Shown one piece after another: positions 25,280 through 34,476 of a DNA stretch of 64,000 nt. The notes under the pieces are model-generated. The model made no database searches. It was not told the origin of the DNA and saw nothing but the letters and a program-made list of their open reading frames with translations. A program made the position numbers and the translations under genes. Origin of the DNA: Streptomyces marispadix (GTDB lineage: Bacteria; Actinomycetota; Actinomycetes; Streptomycetales; Streptomycetaceae); NCBI RefSeq assembly GCF_022524345.1, contig NZ_JAKWJU010000002.1, forward strand, positions 186,001 through 250,000, in the 5' to 3' direction. Each line of letters starts with the position of its first letter. The first letter of the stretch is position 1.

Positions 25280-26722
25280 CTACTGCACGTCCTTCACAGG
25301 CCCCGGCGGCTGCTGCCTGGCCAGTTCGGAACGGCGGTAGGAGTAGCCGAAGTAGACGACCAGCCCGAGCAGGAACCACACGGCGAAGCGCACCCACGTC
25401 TGCCACGCCAGGAAGGTCGTCAGCCACAGCGAGAACACCACGCCTATCGCGGGCACGAACGGCATGCCGGGAGTGCGGAAGGTGCGCGGCAGATCGGGGC
25501 GGCGGTAGCGGAGCACGATCACCGCGACGCACACCACGACGAACGCCAGCAGGATGCCGATGTTGGTGAGTTCGGCCGCCTCCTCGATGGGCAGGAACCC
25601 GGCGATCACCGCGGAGGCCACGCCCACGATCCAGGTGACGCGCGTGGGCACGTGCCGCGTGGGATGGGTCTTCGCGAACCACTTCGGCAGCAGCCCGTCG
25701 CGGCTCATGGCGAACCACACCCGGGTCACGCCCAGCATGAAGGTGAACATCACGGTGAGGATGCCGATGATCGCGCCTACCGCGATGACGTCGGCGATCG
25801 CCCCGAGACCGACCGACTGGAAGGCCGAGGACAGGCCGCTCTCCTTGTCGATGTCGGAGAACTTCTGCATGCCCGTCAGCACCAGGCACACCAGTACGTA
25901 CAGGGTCATCGCGATGGCCAGCGAGTAGACGATCGCCTTGGGCATGTGCCGCTGTGAGTCCTTGGACTCCTCGGCCGCGGTGCTCATCGCGTCGTACCCG
26001 AAGACGGCGAAGAAGACGGTGGCCGCGCCGGTGAAGGCGCCCGAGACGCCGTAGGGGAAGAACGGGTCGTAGTTGGCTGTGTCGACGTGGAAGAAGCCCA
26101 CCACGATGACGAGCAGCACCACCAGGACCTTCAGTGCGACCACCACCGTCTCGAAGCGGGCGGCGCTGCGCATGCCCCGGTTGAGGAGGTAGGCGATGAG
26201 CAGGCACAGCAGCGCCGCGAACAGGTCGACGCGGTGCCCGGGGCCCGTGCCCGGCGCTCCCAGCATCCAGGCGGGCAGTTCGGCACCGGCCGACTCCACG
26301 AGGAAGGAGAAGTAGCCGGAGATGCCGATGCCGACGACGGCGACGATCGCCGTGTACTCCAGCAGCAGGTCCCAGCCGATGAACCAGCCGCCGATCTCGC
26401 CCAGCACCGCGTAGCCGTAGGTGTAGGCGGAGCCCGCCTTCGGGATGAGGCCCGCGAACTCGGCGTACGACAGGGCCGCGGCGGCGCTGGCGACACCGGC
26501 GATGAGGAAGGAGACCAGCACCGCCGGCCCGGCCTTGCCGTTGGCGACCGTGCCCGCGAGGGCGAAGATTCCGGCGCCGATGATGCCTCCGACACCGATG
26601 GCCGTGAGCTGCCAGAGGCTAAGCACCCGGGTGAGCTGTTCCCCGGAGCCTCCCTCGGCCTCCGTGATGTGCTCGATGGGTTTGCGTCGCAGTACGCCTT
26701 GAGTGCTCCAGAGCCCGCTCAT
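25280..26722 (-). CDS. APC-superfamily amino acid permease
   Basis: A 480-residue integral membrane transporter with about 12 to 14 hydrophobic segments. The first membrane helix has the APC signature TAIGVGGIIGAGIFALAG, and EFAGLIPKAGSAYTYGYAVLGE follows. The loop GYDAMSTAAEESKDSQRHMP matches the cationic amino acid transporter branch. ATG at 26722 follows GAGGAGG. It is probably an amino acid/proton symporter or exchanger; substrate specificity cannot be read. The hydrolase gene lies ten bases downstream. Confidence 0.9.
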   Translation of the reverse strand: MSGLWSTQGVLRRKPIEHITEAEGGSGEQLTRVLSLWQLTAIGVGGIIGAGIFALAGTVANGKAGPAVLVSFLIAGVASAAAALSYAEFAGLIPKAGSAYTYGYAVLGEIGGWFIGWDLLLEYTAIVAVVGIGISGYFSFLVESAGAELPAWMLGAPGTGPGHRVDLFAALLCLLIAYLLNRGMRSAARFETVVVALKVLVVLLVIVVGFFHVDTANYDPFFPYGVSGAFTGAATVFFAVFGYDAMSTAAEESKDSQRHMPKAIVYSLAIAMTLYVLVCLVLTGMQKFSDIDKESGLSSAFQSVGLGAIADVIAVGAIIGILTVMFTFMLGVTRVWFAMSRDGLLPKWFAKTHPTRHVPTRVTWIVGVASAVIAGFLPIEEAAELTNIGILLAFVVVCVAVIVLRYRRPDLPRTFRTPGMPFVPAIGVVFSLWLTTFLAWQTWVRFAVWFLLGLVVYFGYSYRRSELARQQPPGPVKDVQ

Positions 26723-26971
26723 CGAGGTCCTCCTCAGCCGACGGTGCTGCTGTCGTCGCCGGTACGCGGCCGGCGCCGACGGCAGCATCTCGCGGCCCCG
26801 GCACAACCGGAAGGACCGTGCAGCCGGTCGCGGCGGACGGGACGGGCGGCAGAAGTCGTGACGGGATACGGGGGTTGCGGGAGGGACGGGAGAGCACGCG
26901 GGGGTCGGTGATGCGCGGCCCGGTGCGGCGACGGTGATGTACGGCCGCTCGGTGAACCCGTCGGTCCGCTC

Positions 26972-28756
26972 TCAGCGCGCCGGTCCGCCCGCGCTGCCGC
27001 CCGACGCCTCCAGCACGGCCATCGCCGCGTTGTGCCCGCCGATTCCGCTGACGCCTCCGCCGCGTACCGAACCGGCGCCGCACAGAAGCACGTTGGCGTG
27101 TGCGGTCTCCACGCCCCAGCGTCCGGCGTGCCCTTCGGCGGCCCACGGGAAGGAGAGGTCGCCGTGGAAGATGTGACCGCCCGGCAGATTCAGCTCCCCT
27201 TCGAGGTCGCGCGGCGTCTTGGCCTCGATGCACGGCTTGCCGTCGGCGTCGACGGCGAGGCAGTCGGCGACGGGCTCTTCCAGATGGCGGTCGAGTTCGG
27301 CGAGGGTGCGTGCCAGGGCCTCGTCGCGCAGCGCGTCGCGCTCGGCGGCACTCCCGGCGTCGAAGCACTCGGCGGGGGTGAGCAGCCCGAAGAGGGTGAG
27401 CGTCTGATAGCCCTCGGCGGCGAGTTCGGCGCCGAGGATCGTGGGGTCGGTCAGCGAGTGGCAGTACAGCTCCGACGGAGGCACGCGGGGCAGTCCGCCC
27501 GCCGCCGCCTGGCGGTGGGCCTCGGCCAACTGCTCGTATCCCTCGGCGACATGGAAGGTCCCGGCGAACGCCTCGCGTGCGTCGACGGCGGTGTCCTTCA
27601 GCCGGGGAAGGCGACGCAGCAGCATGTTGACCTTGAGCTGCGATCCCGAGACCGCGCCGGGGCGGGAATCGGCGGCGGAGCCGATCGCCGTTCCGGGCCC
27701 GGCAGTCGAGGGCCCGGACTCGGTTTCGGACGAGGGCCCCGAGGCGGTTGCGGGCTGCTCGCCGAGCATCTCGGACAGGGCACGCGGCGAGGCGTTCACC
27801 AGCACGCGGCGTGCGGGGACGGTGCCTTCGCCGCCTTCGCTCGTGCGGTAGTGGACCTCGGCCTCGGTGCCGTCGGTGTCGATGCGGTGCACGGTACGGC
27901 CCGTACGGATCTCGGCGCCGGCGGCGCGGGCGGCCTCGGCGAGAGCGCCGGTCAGTGCGCCCATGCCTCCGACGGGCACGTCCCAGTCGCCGGTGCCGCC
28001 GCCGATGACGTGGTAGAGGAAGCAGCGGTTCTGAAGCAGCGAAGTGTCGTGCGCGTGGCTGAAGGTGCCGATGAGGCCGTCGGTGAGCACCACTCCCCGC
28101 ACCAGGTCGTCGGCGAAGTACTCCTCGACCGTCTCGCCGAGGGGCCGCTCGAACAGCGCCTCCCACGCGGCCTCGTCGCCGATGCGTGCCCTCAACTCCT
28201 CGCGGCCGGGCAGCGGTTCGGTGAGAGTGGGGAAGACCCGCTGGGCGACGCGCTGCGTCATCCCGTAGAAGCGCTCCCAGGCCGCGAACTCCTTGTCGCC
28301 TCCGGTCAGCCGGGCGAAGGAGTCACGGGTGCGTGCCGTGCCGTCGCCGACGAACAGACCGGTGGCGCGCCCGTCGCGCACGGCCGGCGTATAGGAGGAG
28401 ACCCCGCGCTTGCGCACCGCGAAGCGCACCCCCAGATCGTCGACGATCCGCTGCGGCAGCAGGCTCACCAGGTACGAGTAGCGCGAGAGGCGGGCGTCGA
28501 CGCCGCTGAAGGTCCGCTCGGAGACGGCGGCGCCGCCGGTGCGGTCCAGGCGTTCCAGCACCAGTACGCGCTGTCCGGCGCGGGCGAGGTAGGCGGCGGC
28601 CACGAGGCCGTTGTGTCCGCCGCCCACGACGACGGCGTCATAGGCGGATTCGCCGCCGGAGGCAGTGGACGCGGCGGCAGGGACGGCGTCGGCGGCATCG
28701 GCGGCGTGAGGATCGCGTGAAGAATCACGGGAGGCGTCTTGGGAGGCGGCAGGCAT
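26972..28756 (-). CDS. FAD-dependent oxidoreductase of the phytoene desaturase-like family
   Basis: A 594-residue flavoprotein. After about 45 low-complexity residues comes the dinucleotide fold YDAVVVGGGHNGLVAAAYLARAG with a following VLVLERLDRTGGAAVSE. A substrate-domain segment is SYLVSLLPQRIVDDLGV. The C-terminal FAD motif is GAGSVRGGGVSGIGGHNAA. This arrangement matches CrtI/CrtN-like and animal pyridine-disulphide-like oxidoreductases (the COG1233 group). The start MPAASQDAS at 28756 is uncertain because the leader is repetitive. No carotenoid genes are adjacent, so a carotenoid role is not supported. Confidence 0.87.
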   Translation of the reverse strand: MPAASQDASRDSSRDPHAADAADAVPAAASTASGGESAYDAVVVGGGHNGLVAAAYLARAGQRVLVLERLDRTGGAAVSERTFSGVDARLSRYSYLVSLLPQRIVDDLGVRFAVRKRGVSSYTPAVRDGRATGLFVGDGTARTRDSFARLTGGDKEFAAWERFYGMTQRVAQRVFPTLTEPLPGREELRARIGDEAAWEALFERPLGETVEEYFADDLVRGVVLTDGLIGTFSHAHDTSLLQNRCFLYHVIGGGTGDWDVPVGGMGALTGALAEAARAAGAEIRTGRTVHRIDTDGTEAEVHYRTSEGGEGTVPARRVLVNASPRALSEMLGEQPATASGPSSETESGPSTAGPGTAIGSAADSRPGAVSGSQLKVNMLLRRLPRLKDTAVDAREAFAGTFHVAEGYEQLAEAHRQAAAGGLPRVPPSELYCHSLTDPTILGAELAAEGYQTLTLFGLLTPAECFDAGSAAERDALRDEALARTLAELDRHLEEPVADCLAVDADGKPCIEAKTPRDLEGELNLPGGHIFHGDLSFPWAAEGHAGRWGVETAHANVLLCGAGSVRGGGVSGIGGHNAAMAVLEASGGSAGGPAR

Positions 28757-28984
28757 GCCTCTTGTTAGCACGTAACGGGCCCGCGGCACACGGCCATCCG
28801 TCCGGTTCGGCAGGCGACGGGAGGACCGGGTCGCCGTCCGGTCGCCGCACGCGGGTCCGCTCCCGGGAGCCGGGGCGCACGCGGAAACGGACGGGAAGGT
28901 TCTGCAACCGCACTCCCCGCGCAGTGGAAGGATTCAGCCAGAGGCACTCCCGCAACCGCCCCGCCGCTGTTCAACGATTCCCAA

Positions 28985-29026
28985 CTGCCGACTGAATCAG
29001 AACAGTTCAGGATTCAAGTGCGGCAG
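28985..29026. promoter_or_regulatory. nested three-level inverted repeat
   Basis: Three concentric inverted repeats share one centre: outer CTGCCG/CGGCAG, middle TGAATC/GATTCA and inner GAAC/GTTC. The 42-nt element could fold as RNA on either strand or bind a dimeric regulator. It lies in the 662-base gap, about 390 bases before the next gene. Confidence 0.5.
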
Positions 29027-29350
29027 ATTCCGGGACGCGTTCTCGAACAGACCCTCCGGACTTGGGCAGTTGCACCACGCACGGATCTACTCTCGGGAGC
29101 AGCCCTACGAGCATGAACACACCCGCTCCGGGTTCGCCCGCGAGGCCCCCGAGGCGCCAAGCGAATAGCGCCCGCAGGAAGCTGACATATGCTCAGCACA
29201 TACTCGACCGCCACCTCCGTCCGAAAACGGGGGGCGGAAGCCGGGGAAAAACAGACCCTTGGGACGGAGCGATCGGGATTGGTGGTTCCGGTCGGTCATG
29301 ACGCTGAGTAGGGTGTGCGTTGCTGCCGGGCACCGGACGGCTTCCGGTGG

Positions 29351-29369
29351 AATTCGGGTTGCCCGAATT
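29351..29369. promoter_or_regulatory. perfect palindrome AATTCGGGTTGCCCGAATT
   Basis: 8-bp arms flank a 3-base centre, about 50 bases upstream of the ATG at 29419. The position suits an operator or a short 5'-leader hairpin for the downstream gene. Confidence 0.5.
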
Positions 29370-29418
29370 GTGCACATTGGGGCGGCATCGGCAGACACAG
29401 CAGATTCGGCAGGAGAGC

Positions 29419-30375
29419 ATGACCGCTGGCTTTTTCGAGGGGCAGTACGTGTGGCACCCGGCGGCCGATGACCGTCAGCTGGCACGAGCATGCGTCGACG
29501 TGCGGGCGGGCCGCTACCTCAGCGCCCACGAGGTACTGAAGGACGCACGCAGGGACCACGGCCTGCGCGCCCACCGTTCACTCGTCCTCGCCTCCGAGGC
29601 GTGCGACTCCGACCTGGCGGAACGCTGGCTGGCCGAGGAACCCAGCAAGGAGGCCACGCTGCTGTGGGCCCGGGTCTCCTCGCTCCGCGCGCTGCGCGCG
29701 GCCGACAGCGACGACCGCCGCGCCGGCGACCTCGGCCGCATCGCCTTCGCCGCCTGCCAGCGTGCCGCGCTGATGGCCCCGCGCGACCCGACACCGTGGG
29801 TCACGCAGCTCTCCCTGGCACGCCTCCAGCGTCCCCGGGACCCCGCGCCCCAGGGGCTGTTGACCTCGCCGCCGGGTCCCTGGTCCCTTCTCTCGCACAT
29901 CCTCCGGCTCGACCCCTGGCACCGGGAGGCCCATCACCGGTTCCTGTCCTTCTTCTTCGCACGGCACGGCGGTTCGGCCAACGCCGCGTGGGACGTCGCC
30001 GCCTTCCTCGGCCAACGGGCGCCCGCCACCTCCCCGTTGAGGCTGCTGCCGCTCGTGGCGCTGATCGAGGAGCACGACCCCACCTCACTGCTCGCCGACC
30101 GCACGTGGGAGCAACCCCAGTGGAAGGCGACGGCGTTGGGCGCGTACCAGCACTGGCTGCCGGAGGTCGCCGACTACGAGTTCACGCCCGTGCTCGACCT
30201 GGCGTACCTGGCGCACGCACTGATCATGGCGCAGTGCGAGTTCGAGGCGCGGCCGGTGTTCGCCGCCATGGGCCCGTACGCGTCACGGATGCCGTGGAGC
30301 GCGCTGGGCGACCCCGAGGAGGAGCTGAGCAAGGCGCGGCTGGCGTGCGGGCTGCCCGTGCCGGGTTCGCGCTGA
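29419..30375 (+). CDS. helical (TPR-like) protein, function unknown
   Basis: A 318-residue soluble protein beginning MTAGFFEGQYVWHPAADDRQ at an ATG behind AGGAG. It is built of paired helices with Ala/Leu/Trp spacing (RLDPWHREAHHRFLSFFFAR, SEACDSDLAERWLAEE), consistent with a TPR-like solenoid. There is no signal or membrane segment. Proteins of this appearance are found in Streptomyces, but I know no assigned function. The upstream region contains the palindrome and nested repeat, and a permease gene follows 136 bases downstream. Confidence 0.8.
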   Translation: MTAGFFEGQYVWHPAADDRQLARACVDVRAGRYLSAHEVLKDARRDHGLRAHRSLVLASEACDSDLAERWLAEEPSKEATLLWARVSSLRALRAADSDDRRAGDLGRIAFAACQRAALMAPRDPTPWVTQLSLARLQRPRDPAPQGLLTSPPGPWSLLSHILRLDPWHREAHHRFLSFFFARHGGSANAAWDVAAFLGQRAPATSPLRLLPLVALIEEHDPTSLLADRTWEQPQWKATALGAYQHWLPEVADYEFTPVLDLAYLAHALIMAQCEFEARPVFAAMGPYASRMPWSALGDPEEELSKARLACGLPVPGSR

Positions 30376-30511
30376 GCGTGCCGAACTCCGCGCCCGTTAC
30401 GGCGAGTTGAGCAACCGCCAGGAACCGGCCGGGCCGCCACGCTCCGCCGCCGACCGCGGACTCCTGCCGCGGACCACGCTTTCCGGATGTCAACCCAAGA
30501 AAGGTCCGACC

Positions 30512-32050
30512 GTGTCCGACACCGATTTCTCAGCCCGTACGAGAATACGGCAGCGCGAAGCGCCTGTCGCTCTCGACGATGATGCGACGCTCCATGCGAT
30601 GGGGTATCCGCGAAAACTGACGCGCAGATTCAGGGCGTTCGACAATTTCGCGATCTCCTTCACCATCATCAACATCATCTCCGGGATCTTCTCCTCATTC
30701 GGTTTCGGAATGAACGCGGGCGGGCCGCTGGTTCTCACCTTCGGCTGGATCAGCGTGTCAGTGATGGTGCTCTTCATCGGCGCATCGATGGCCGAGATCG
30801 CCTCCGCCTATCCCACCAGCGGCGCGCTCTATTTCTCCGCGGGAAAACTCGCCAAGTCGCACAAGGGCGCGTGGTCCTGGTACACGGGATGGCTGAACTT
30901 CGTCGGCCAGGTGGGAGGCACTGCCGCGACGGGATACGCCGCCGCCACCTTCATCCAGGCGTTCATCGCGATGCAGTGGCCGTCGTATGAGGTCACAGGC
31001 CAGCACACGGTGCTCATCACCGCGGTCATCCTGCTGCTCCAGGGCCTGGCCAACACCTACACGGTGCAGCTCGTCGCCCTCCTCAACCGCATCTCGGTGT
31101 GGTGGCTGCTGATCGGCATGGTGGTAATCGTCGCCTCGCTCACGGTGCTGCCCGACCAGCACCAGTCGGCGTCCTTCGTCACCCACTTCGCCAACAACAC
31201 CGGCTTCGAGAGCGCCATTTACGGCGGGATGCTGGGCCTGCTCGTCACGAGCTGGACCTTTACCGGCTTCGACGGAAGTTTCCACATGTCCGAGGAGACG
31301 GTTCAGGCCACGGTGAACGCACCGCGTGGCATCATGCGTGCGATCGGTTACTCCGCGATCACAGGTCTGATCCTCATGCTCGCCCTCGTGTACTCGATCC
31401 GCGACTACGGCAAGGAAGCCGCAGCGGACGCCCCGCCGGTACAGATTCTCGTGGACGCACTTGGCATGAGCACCGCGAAACTTCTCCTGCTCATCGTGAT
31501 CGGCGCGATGCTCTTTTGCGGCCTGGCGAACATGACCAGCAACACCCGCCAGATCTTCGCCTTTTCACGAGACGGCGCCATGCCCGGATCGCGGTGGTGG
31601 CATTCCGTCTCGCCGCGAACCCGTACGCCCGTCAAGGCCGTCTGGCTCGCGGCGGCCTGCTCCCTGGTACTGGTCGTCCCCGGCTGGTGGTCGGAGACCG
31701 CGTTCACGGCCATCGTCAGCGTCAACGTCGTCGGTCTCTTCCTCGCCTACGCGGTGCCCATCTACCTCCGTCTGCGGCTGAACGACTTCCAGCCCGGCCC
31801 GTGGCACCTGGGGCGCTGGGGCAAGCCGATCGGTGTCGTCGCCGTGACGTGGATCCTCGTCAGCAACGTGCTCTTCATGCTTCCGCACGCTTCGCCGATG
31901 ACCCCGTCGACGTTCAACTACGCGCCTGTCGCCCTGGCAGTGGTCCTGATCATCGCCACGGTGTGGTGGTTCGCCACCGCACGGCGGCGCTTCCAGGGCC
32001 CGGTCAGCTACGGGCGCCCCGACGAAGTGGCGGCGATGGACCTGATCTGA
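30512..32050 (+). CDS. APC-family amino acid/amine permease
   Basis: A 512-residue transporter with 12 predicted membrane helices. The N-terminus has the LTRRFRAFDNFAISFTIINI pattern of the GABA/choline permease branch. MSEETVQATVNAPRGIMRAI is the conserved loop after helix 6. FCGLANMTSNTRQIFAFSRD is the matching helix 8 motif. GTG at 30512 follows AGAAAGG. Predicted substrates are GABA, ethanolamine or another amine. A perfect 10-bp-stem terminator lies nine bases after the stop, so it is probably a single-gene unit. Confidence 0.9.
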   Translation: MSDTDFSARTRIRQREAPVALDDDATLHAMGYPRKLTRRFRAFDNFAISFTIINIISGIFSSFGFGMNAGGPLVLTFGWISVSVMVLFIGASMAEIASAYPTSGALYFSAGKLAKSHKGAWSWYTGWLNFVGQVGGTAATGYAAATFIQAFIAMQWPSYEVTGQHTVLITAVILLLQGLANTYTVQLVALLNRISVWWLLIGMVVIVASLTVLPDQHQSASFVTHFANNTGFESAIYGGMLGLLVTSWTFTGFDGSFHMSEETVQATVNAPRGIMRAIGYSAITGLILMLALVYSIRDYGKEAAADAPPVQILVDALGMSTAKLLLLIVIGAMLFCGLANMTSNTRQIFAFSRDGAMPGSRWWHSVSPRTRTPVKAVWLAAACSLVLVVPGWWSETAFTAIVSVNVVGLFLAYAVPIYLRLRLNDFQPGPWHLGRWGKPIGVVAVTWILVSNVLFMLPHASPMTPSTFNYAPVALAVVLIIATVWWFATARRRFQGPVSYGRPDEVAAMDLI

Positions 32051-32059
32051 CGCAGCGGC

Positions 32060-32085
32060 GGCGGCCGGCCCGGGTGCCGGCCGCC
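32060..32085 (+). terminator. terminator of the amine permease gene
   Basis: A perfect 10-bp stem GGCGGCCGGC/GCCGGCCGCC with loop CCGGGT starts nine bases after the stop. No U-run follows. Confidence 0.75.
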
Positions 32086-32143
32086 GGCCGCCGGCCGCCC
32101 TCCCCGGCCACCGCCCGCGCCGACGGCCTCCAGGGCCCGTTCT

Positions 32144-32197
32144 CCGAGACCCCGCCATCCGAGACCCCGCCACCAAGACCCGCCATCCAAGACCACG
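32144..32197. repeat. degenerate 15-bp tandem repeat upstream of the GNAT gene
   Basis: Two near-identical copies of CCGAGACCCCGCCAT are followed by two diverged copies. The array ends about 27 bases before the GNAT start, so it is probably in the 5' leader. Confidence 0.55.
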
Positions 32198-32224
32198 TTC
32201 TCCGAAGAAAGGACGACACTCGGC

Positions 32225-33154
32225 ATGGAACCCCTCGGCGACGACGCCAGGTACCAGCCCTCCCCCGCCGGACCCGGCTCTGCCGCGGCCCCGCAGGACG
32301 GCGGCAGCACGGACGGACTCCGCGTCGCCCCCGCCACCGCTCAGGAGTGGCTCGAGGTCGAGCAGTGGGCGGCGGAGGAGCAGTGGAACCCGGGCCTGGA
32401 GGACACCGGCTGCTTCCACCCCACCGACCCCGGCGGCTTCTTCCTGGGACGCCTCGACGGCGAGCCCGTCTCCGCGGTCTCCGTCGTCGAATACTCCGAC
32501 TCGTACGCCTTCCTCGGCTACTACCTCGTCCGCCCCCAAGTGCGCGGCAAGGGACTGGGGATGGCGACCTGGCAGGAGGCAGTGCCGCACGCCGGCGAGC
32601 GGACGATCGGCCTGGACGCGGTGCCCGCGCAGGAGCAGACGTACGCACGCTCCGGCTTCGCCCCCGCCTACCGCACCCGCCGCTACGGCGGCCGTCCCGG
32701 CTCCCCCGGACCCCTCTCGCCGTCCGTCGTACCCGTGACCGGGGAACATCTCGACGCCCTGGCCGAGTACGACGAGCAGTGCTTCCCCGCGCCCCGCAGG
32801 GACTTCCTCGTCCGCTGGCTCGGCGCTCCCGGGCATCGCGCGCACATGTTCCTGAGCGACGGCAGGCCCGCCGGGTACGGCGTGATCCGCAAGGCACGAA
32901 GCGGCCACCGCATCGGCCCGCTCTTCGCCGACACCCCCGAGGCCGCAGAGGCTCTCTTCGACGCACTGATCGCACCTCTCAGCCCGGACGGCGAGGTCTA
33001 TGTCGACATCCCGGAGCCCAATCAGGCGGCCGTCTCCCTCGCCACGAGCCGCGGCATGGAGGTCGGCTTCGAGACCGTACGCATGTACAAGGGCACGCCG
33101 CCCGAGCTGCCCCTGGACCGGGTCTTCGGTGTCACCAGCCTCGAATTGGGCTGA
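32225..33154 (+). CDS. double GNAT-fold N-acetyltransferase
   Basis: A 309-residue protein with two acetyltransferase-like halves. The first (about 32-150) contains the acetyl-CoA-binding loop VRPQVRGKGLGMATWQEAV and a final YARSGFAPAYR. The second (about 165-309) resembles the GNAT_like C-domain (PAGYGVIRKARSGHRIGPLF, YVDIPEPNQAAVSLATSRGM). Only the first half has the canonical R-x-x-G-x-G/A loop, so the second may bind substrate. The start is ATG at 32225 with a distant GAAAGGA. The substrate is unknown. A perfect terminator follows. Confidence 0.87.
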   Translation: MEPLGDDARYQPSPAGPGSAAAPQDGGSTDGLRVAPATAQEWLEVEQWAAEEQWNPGLEDTGCFHPTDPGGFFLGRLDGEPVSAVSVVEYSDSYAFLGYYLVRPQVRGKGLGMATWQEAVPHAGERTIGLDAVPAQEQTYARSGFAPAYRTRRYGGRPGSPGPLSPSVVPVTGEHLDALAEYDEQCFPAPRRDFLVRWLGAPGHRAHMFLSDGRPAGYGVIRKARSGHRIGPLFADTPEAAEALFDALIAPLSPDGEVYVDIPEPNQAAVSLATSRGMEVGFETVRMYKGTPPELPLDRVFGVTSLELG

Positions 33155-33173
33155 CGCCGACGCCGTGACGGGC

Positions 33174-33202
33174 GGGCCCGGCGCCACGGCGGCGCCGGGC
33201 CC
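33174..33202 (+). terminator. terminator of the GNAT gene
   Basis: A perfect 12-bp stem GGGCCCGGCGCC/GGCGCCGGGCCC with a five-base loop starts about 20 bases after the stop. Confidence 0.8.
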
Positions 33203-33405
33203 GGCGGCCCTTCCGGGCACGGGGCCTGACGCGAGGTCAGTGGAGCCTCGCGGCACGGCTCATGACGTATCCGCAACCGCGCGGCGCCTTCGCGCCAGGG
33301 CTGTCGCGCACCGCCGGGGCAGCAGGCTCACCAGCCCGCGATTTCGGTCCTGACCTGTAGTAATACTGGCAACTGGGACAGTGCTACGCTCACTCGGAGG
33401 TATCA

Positions 33406-34398
33406 ATGAAGATGCTGATCAATGTGCCGGAGACCGTCGTCGCGGACGCCCTGAGAGGGATCGCCGCCGCGCACCCCGAGCTGACCGTCGACGTGGACAA
33501 CCGCGTCGTCGTACGCCGTGACGCTCCCGTGGCGAACAAGGTGGGCCTGGTCTCCGGCGGTGGCTCCGGGCACGAGCCGCTGCACGGCGGCTTCGTCGGC
33601 CGCGGAATGCTGGACGCCGCCTGCCCCGGAGCGATCTTCACCTCTCCCGTGCCGGACCAGATGACGCGTGCCGCGGCGGCGGTCGACAGCGGCAACGGCG
33701 TCCTGTTCGTCGTGAAGAACTACACGGGGGACGTGCTCAACTTCGACATGGCCGCGGAGCTGGCCGAGGACGAGGGCATCCAGGTGGGCAAGGTCCTCGT
33801 GCAGGACGATGTCGCCGTCACCGACAGCGAGTTCACCGCCGGTCGGCGCGGCACCGGGGCGACGCTGTTCGTCGAGAAGATCGCCGGAGCGCTCGCCGAG
33901 GAGGGCGCGCCCCTGGAGCGCGTCGAGGCGATCGCGCGTCAGGTCGCCGACTCCTCCCGCAGCTTCGGAGTGGCGCTGGGCGCCTGCACCACGCCCTCCA
34001 AGGGGAGCCCCACCTTCGACCTGCCCCCCGGCGAACTGGAACTGGGCATCGGCATCCACGGAGAGTCGGGCCGTGAGCGGCGCCCCATGATGACCTCCGG
34101 TGAGATCGCCGACTTCGCGGTGGACGCCGTCCTCACCGACCTCGAACCGGACGGTCCCGTGCTGGCGCTCGTCAACGGCATGGGCGCCACCCCCCTGATC
34201 GAGCTGTACGGATTCTGCGCCGAGGTGCAGCGCGTCCTGGACGAGCGTCGCGTACCGGTCGCCCGTACCCTCGTCGGCAACTACGTCACCTCGCTGGACA
34301 TGGCCGGAGCCTCCGTGACCCTGTGCCGGGCCGACGAGGAGATGCTGCGCCTGTATGACGCACCGGTGAGCACGCCGGCGCTTCGCTGGGGTTGCTGA
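33406..34398 (+). CDS. dhaK: dihydroxyacetone kinase, substrate-binding subunit DhaK
   Basis: A 330-residue DhaK that binds dihydroxyacetone covalently through a His hemiaminal. The motifs are VGLVSGGGSGHEPLHGGFVG, NYTGDVLNFDMA, and GIGIHGESG with the binding His at residue 218. The length is that of the family. ATG at 33406 follows GGAGG. It is the first gene of a dhaK-dhaL-dhaM operon. Upstream a TACGCT hexamer (33385) could be a -10 but lacks a good -35. Together with DhaL and DhaM it phosphorylates dihydroxyacetone at the expense of phosphoenolpyruvate, giving dihydroxyacetone phosphate. Confidence 0.95.
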   Translation: MKMLINVPETVVADALRGIAAAHPELTVDVDNRVVVRRDAPVANKVGLVSGGGSGHEPLHGGFVGRGMLDAACPGAIFTSPVPDQMTRAAAAVDSGNGVLFVVKNYTGDVLNFDMAAELAEDEGIQVGKVLVQDDVAVTDSEFTAGRRGTGATLFVEKIAGALAEEGAPLERVEAIARQVADSSRSFGVALGACTTPSKGSPTFDLPPGELELGIGIHGESGRERRPMMTSGEIADFAVDAVLTDLEPDGPVLALVNGMGATPLIELYGFCAEVQRVLDERRVPVARTLVGNYVTSLDMAGASVTLCRADEEMLRLYDAPVSTPALRWGC

Positions 34399-34476
34399 AA
34401 TGAGCCATGAGCACCGGGCCGGGCAGCGGCTGCCGTTCCGCGAACGGCCCTCGGCCCTAGTGGAGAGGGAGTTGTC

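Larger units (their letters stand above)
28757..29418. other. 662-base gene-free region with dyad elements
   Basis: This is the longest stretch without a convincing gene. Its second half is clearly less GC-rich than the surroundings. It contains a nested inverted-repeat element (28985-29026) and a perfect palindrome (29351-29369), both annotated separately. GATTC occurs repeatedly. Short frames exist (for example 29062-29301 on the plus strand) but lack ribosome sites and typical codon use. Confidence 0.5.

Noticed and set aside
26972..28756. Carotenoid biosynthesis gene
   Set aside because: The flavoprotein resembles phytoene desaturases, but no crtB, crtE or related gene is nearby, so only a family-level call is supported.
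29062..29301. 79-residue open frame in the 662-base gap
   Set aside because: No ribosome site, no typical codon bias and low-complexity composition.
31565..33256. 563-residue open frame on the minus strand
   Set aside because: Antisense to the permease end and GNAT gene; Gly/Arg/Ala composition, no motifs.
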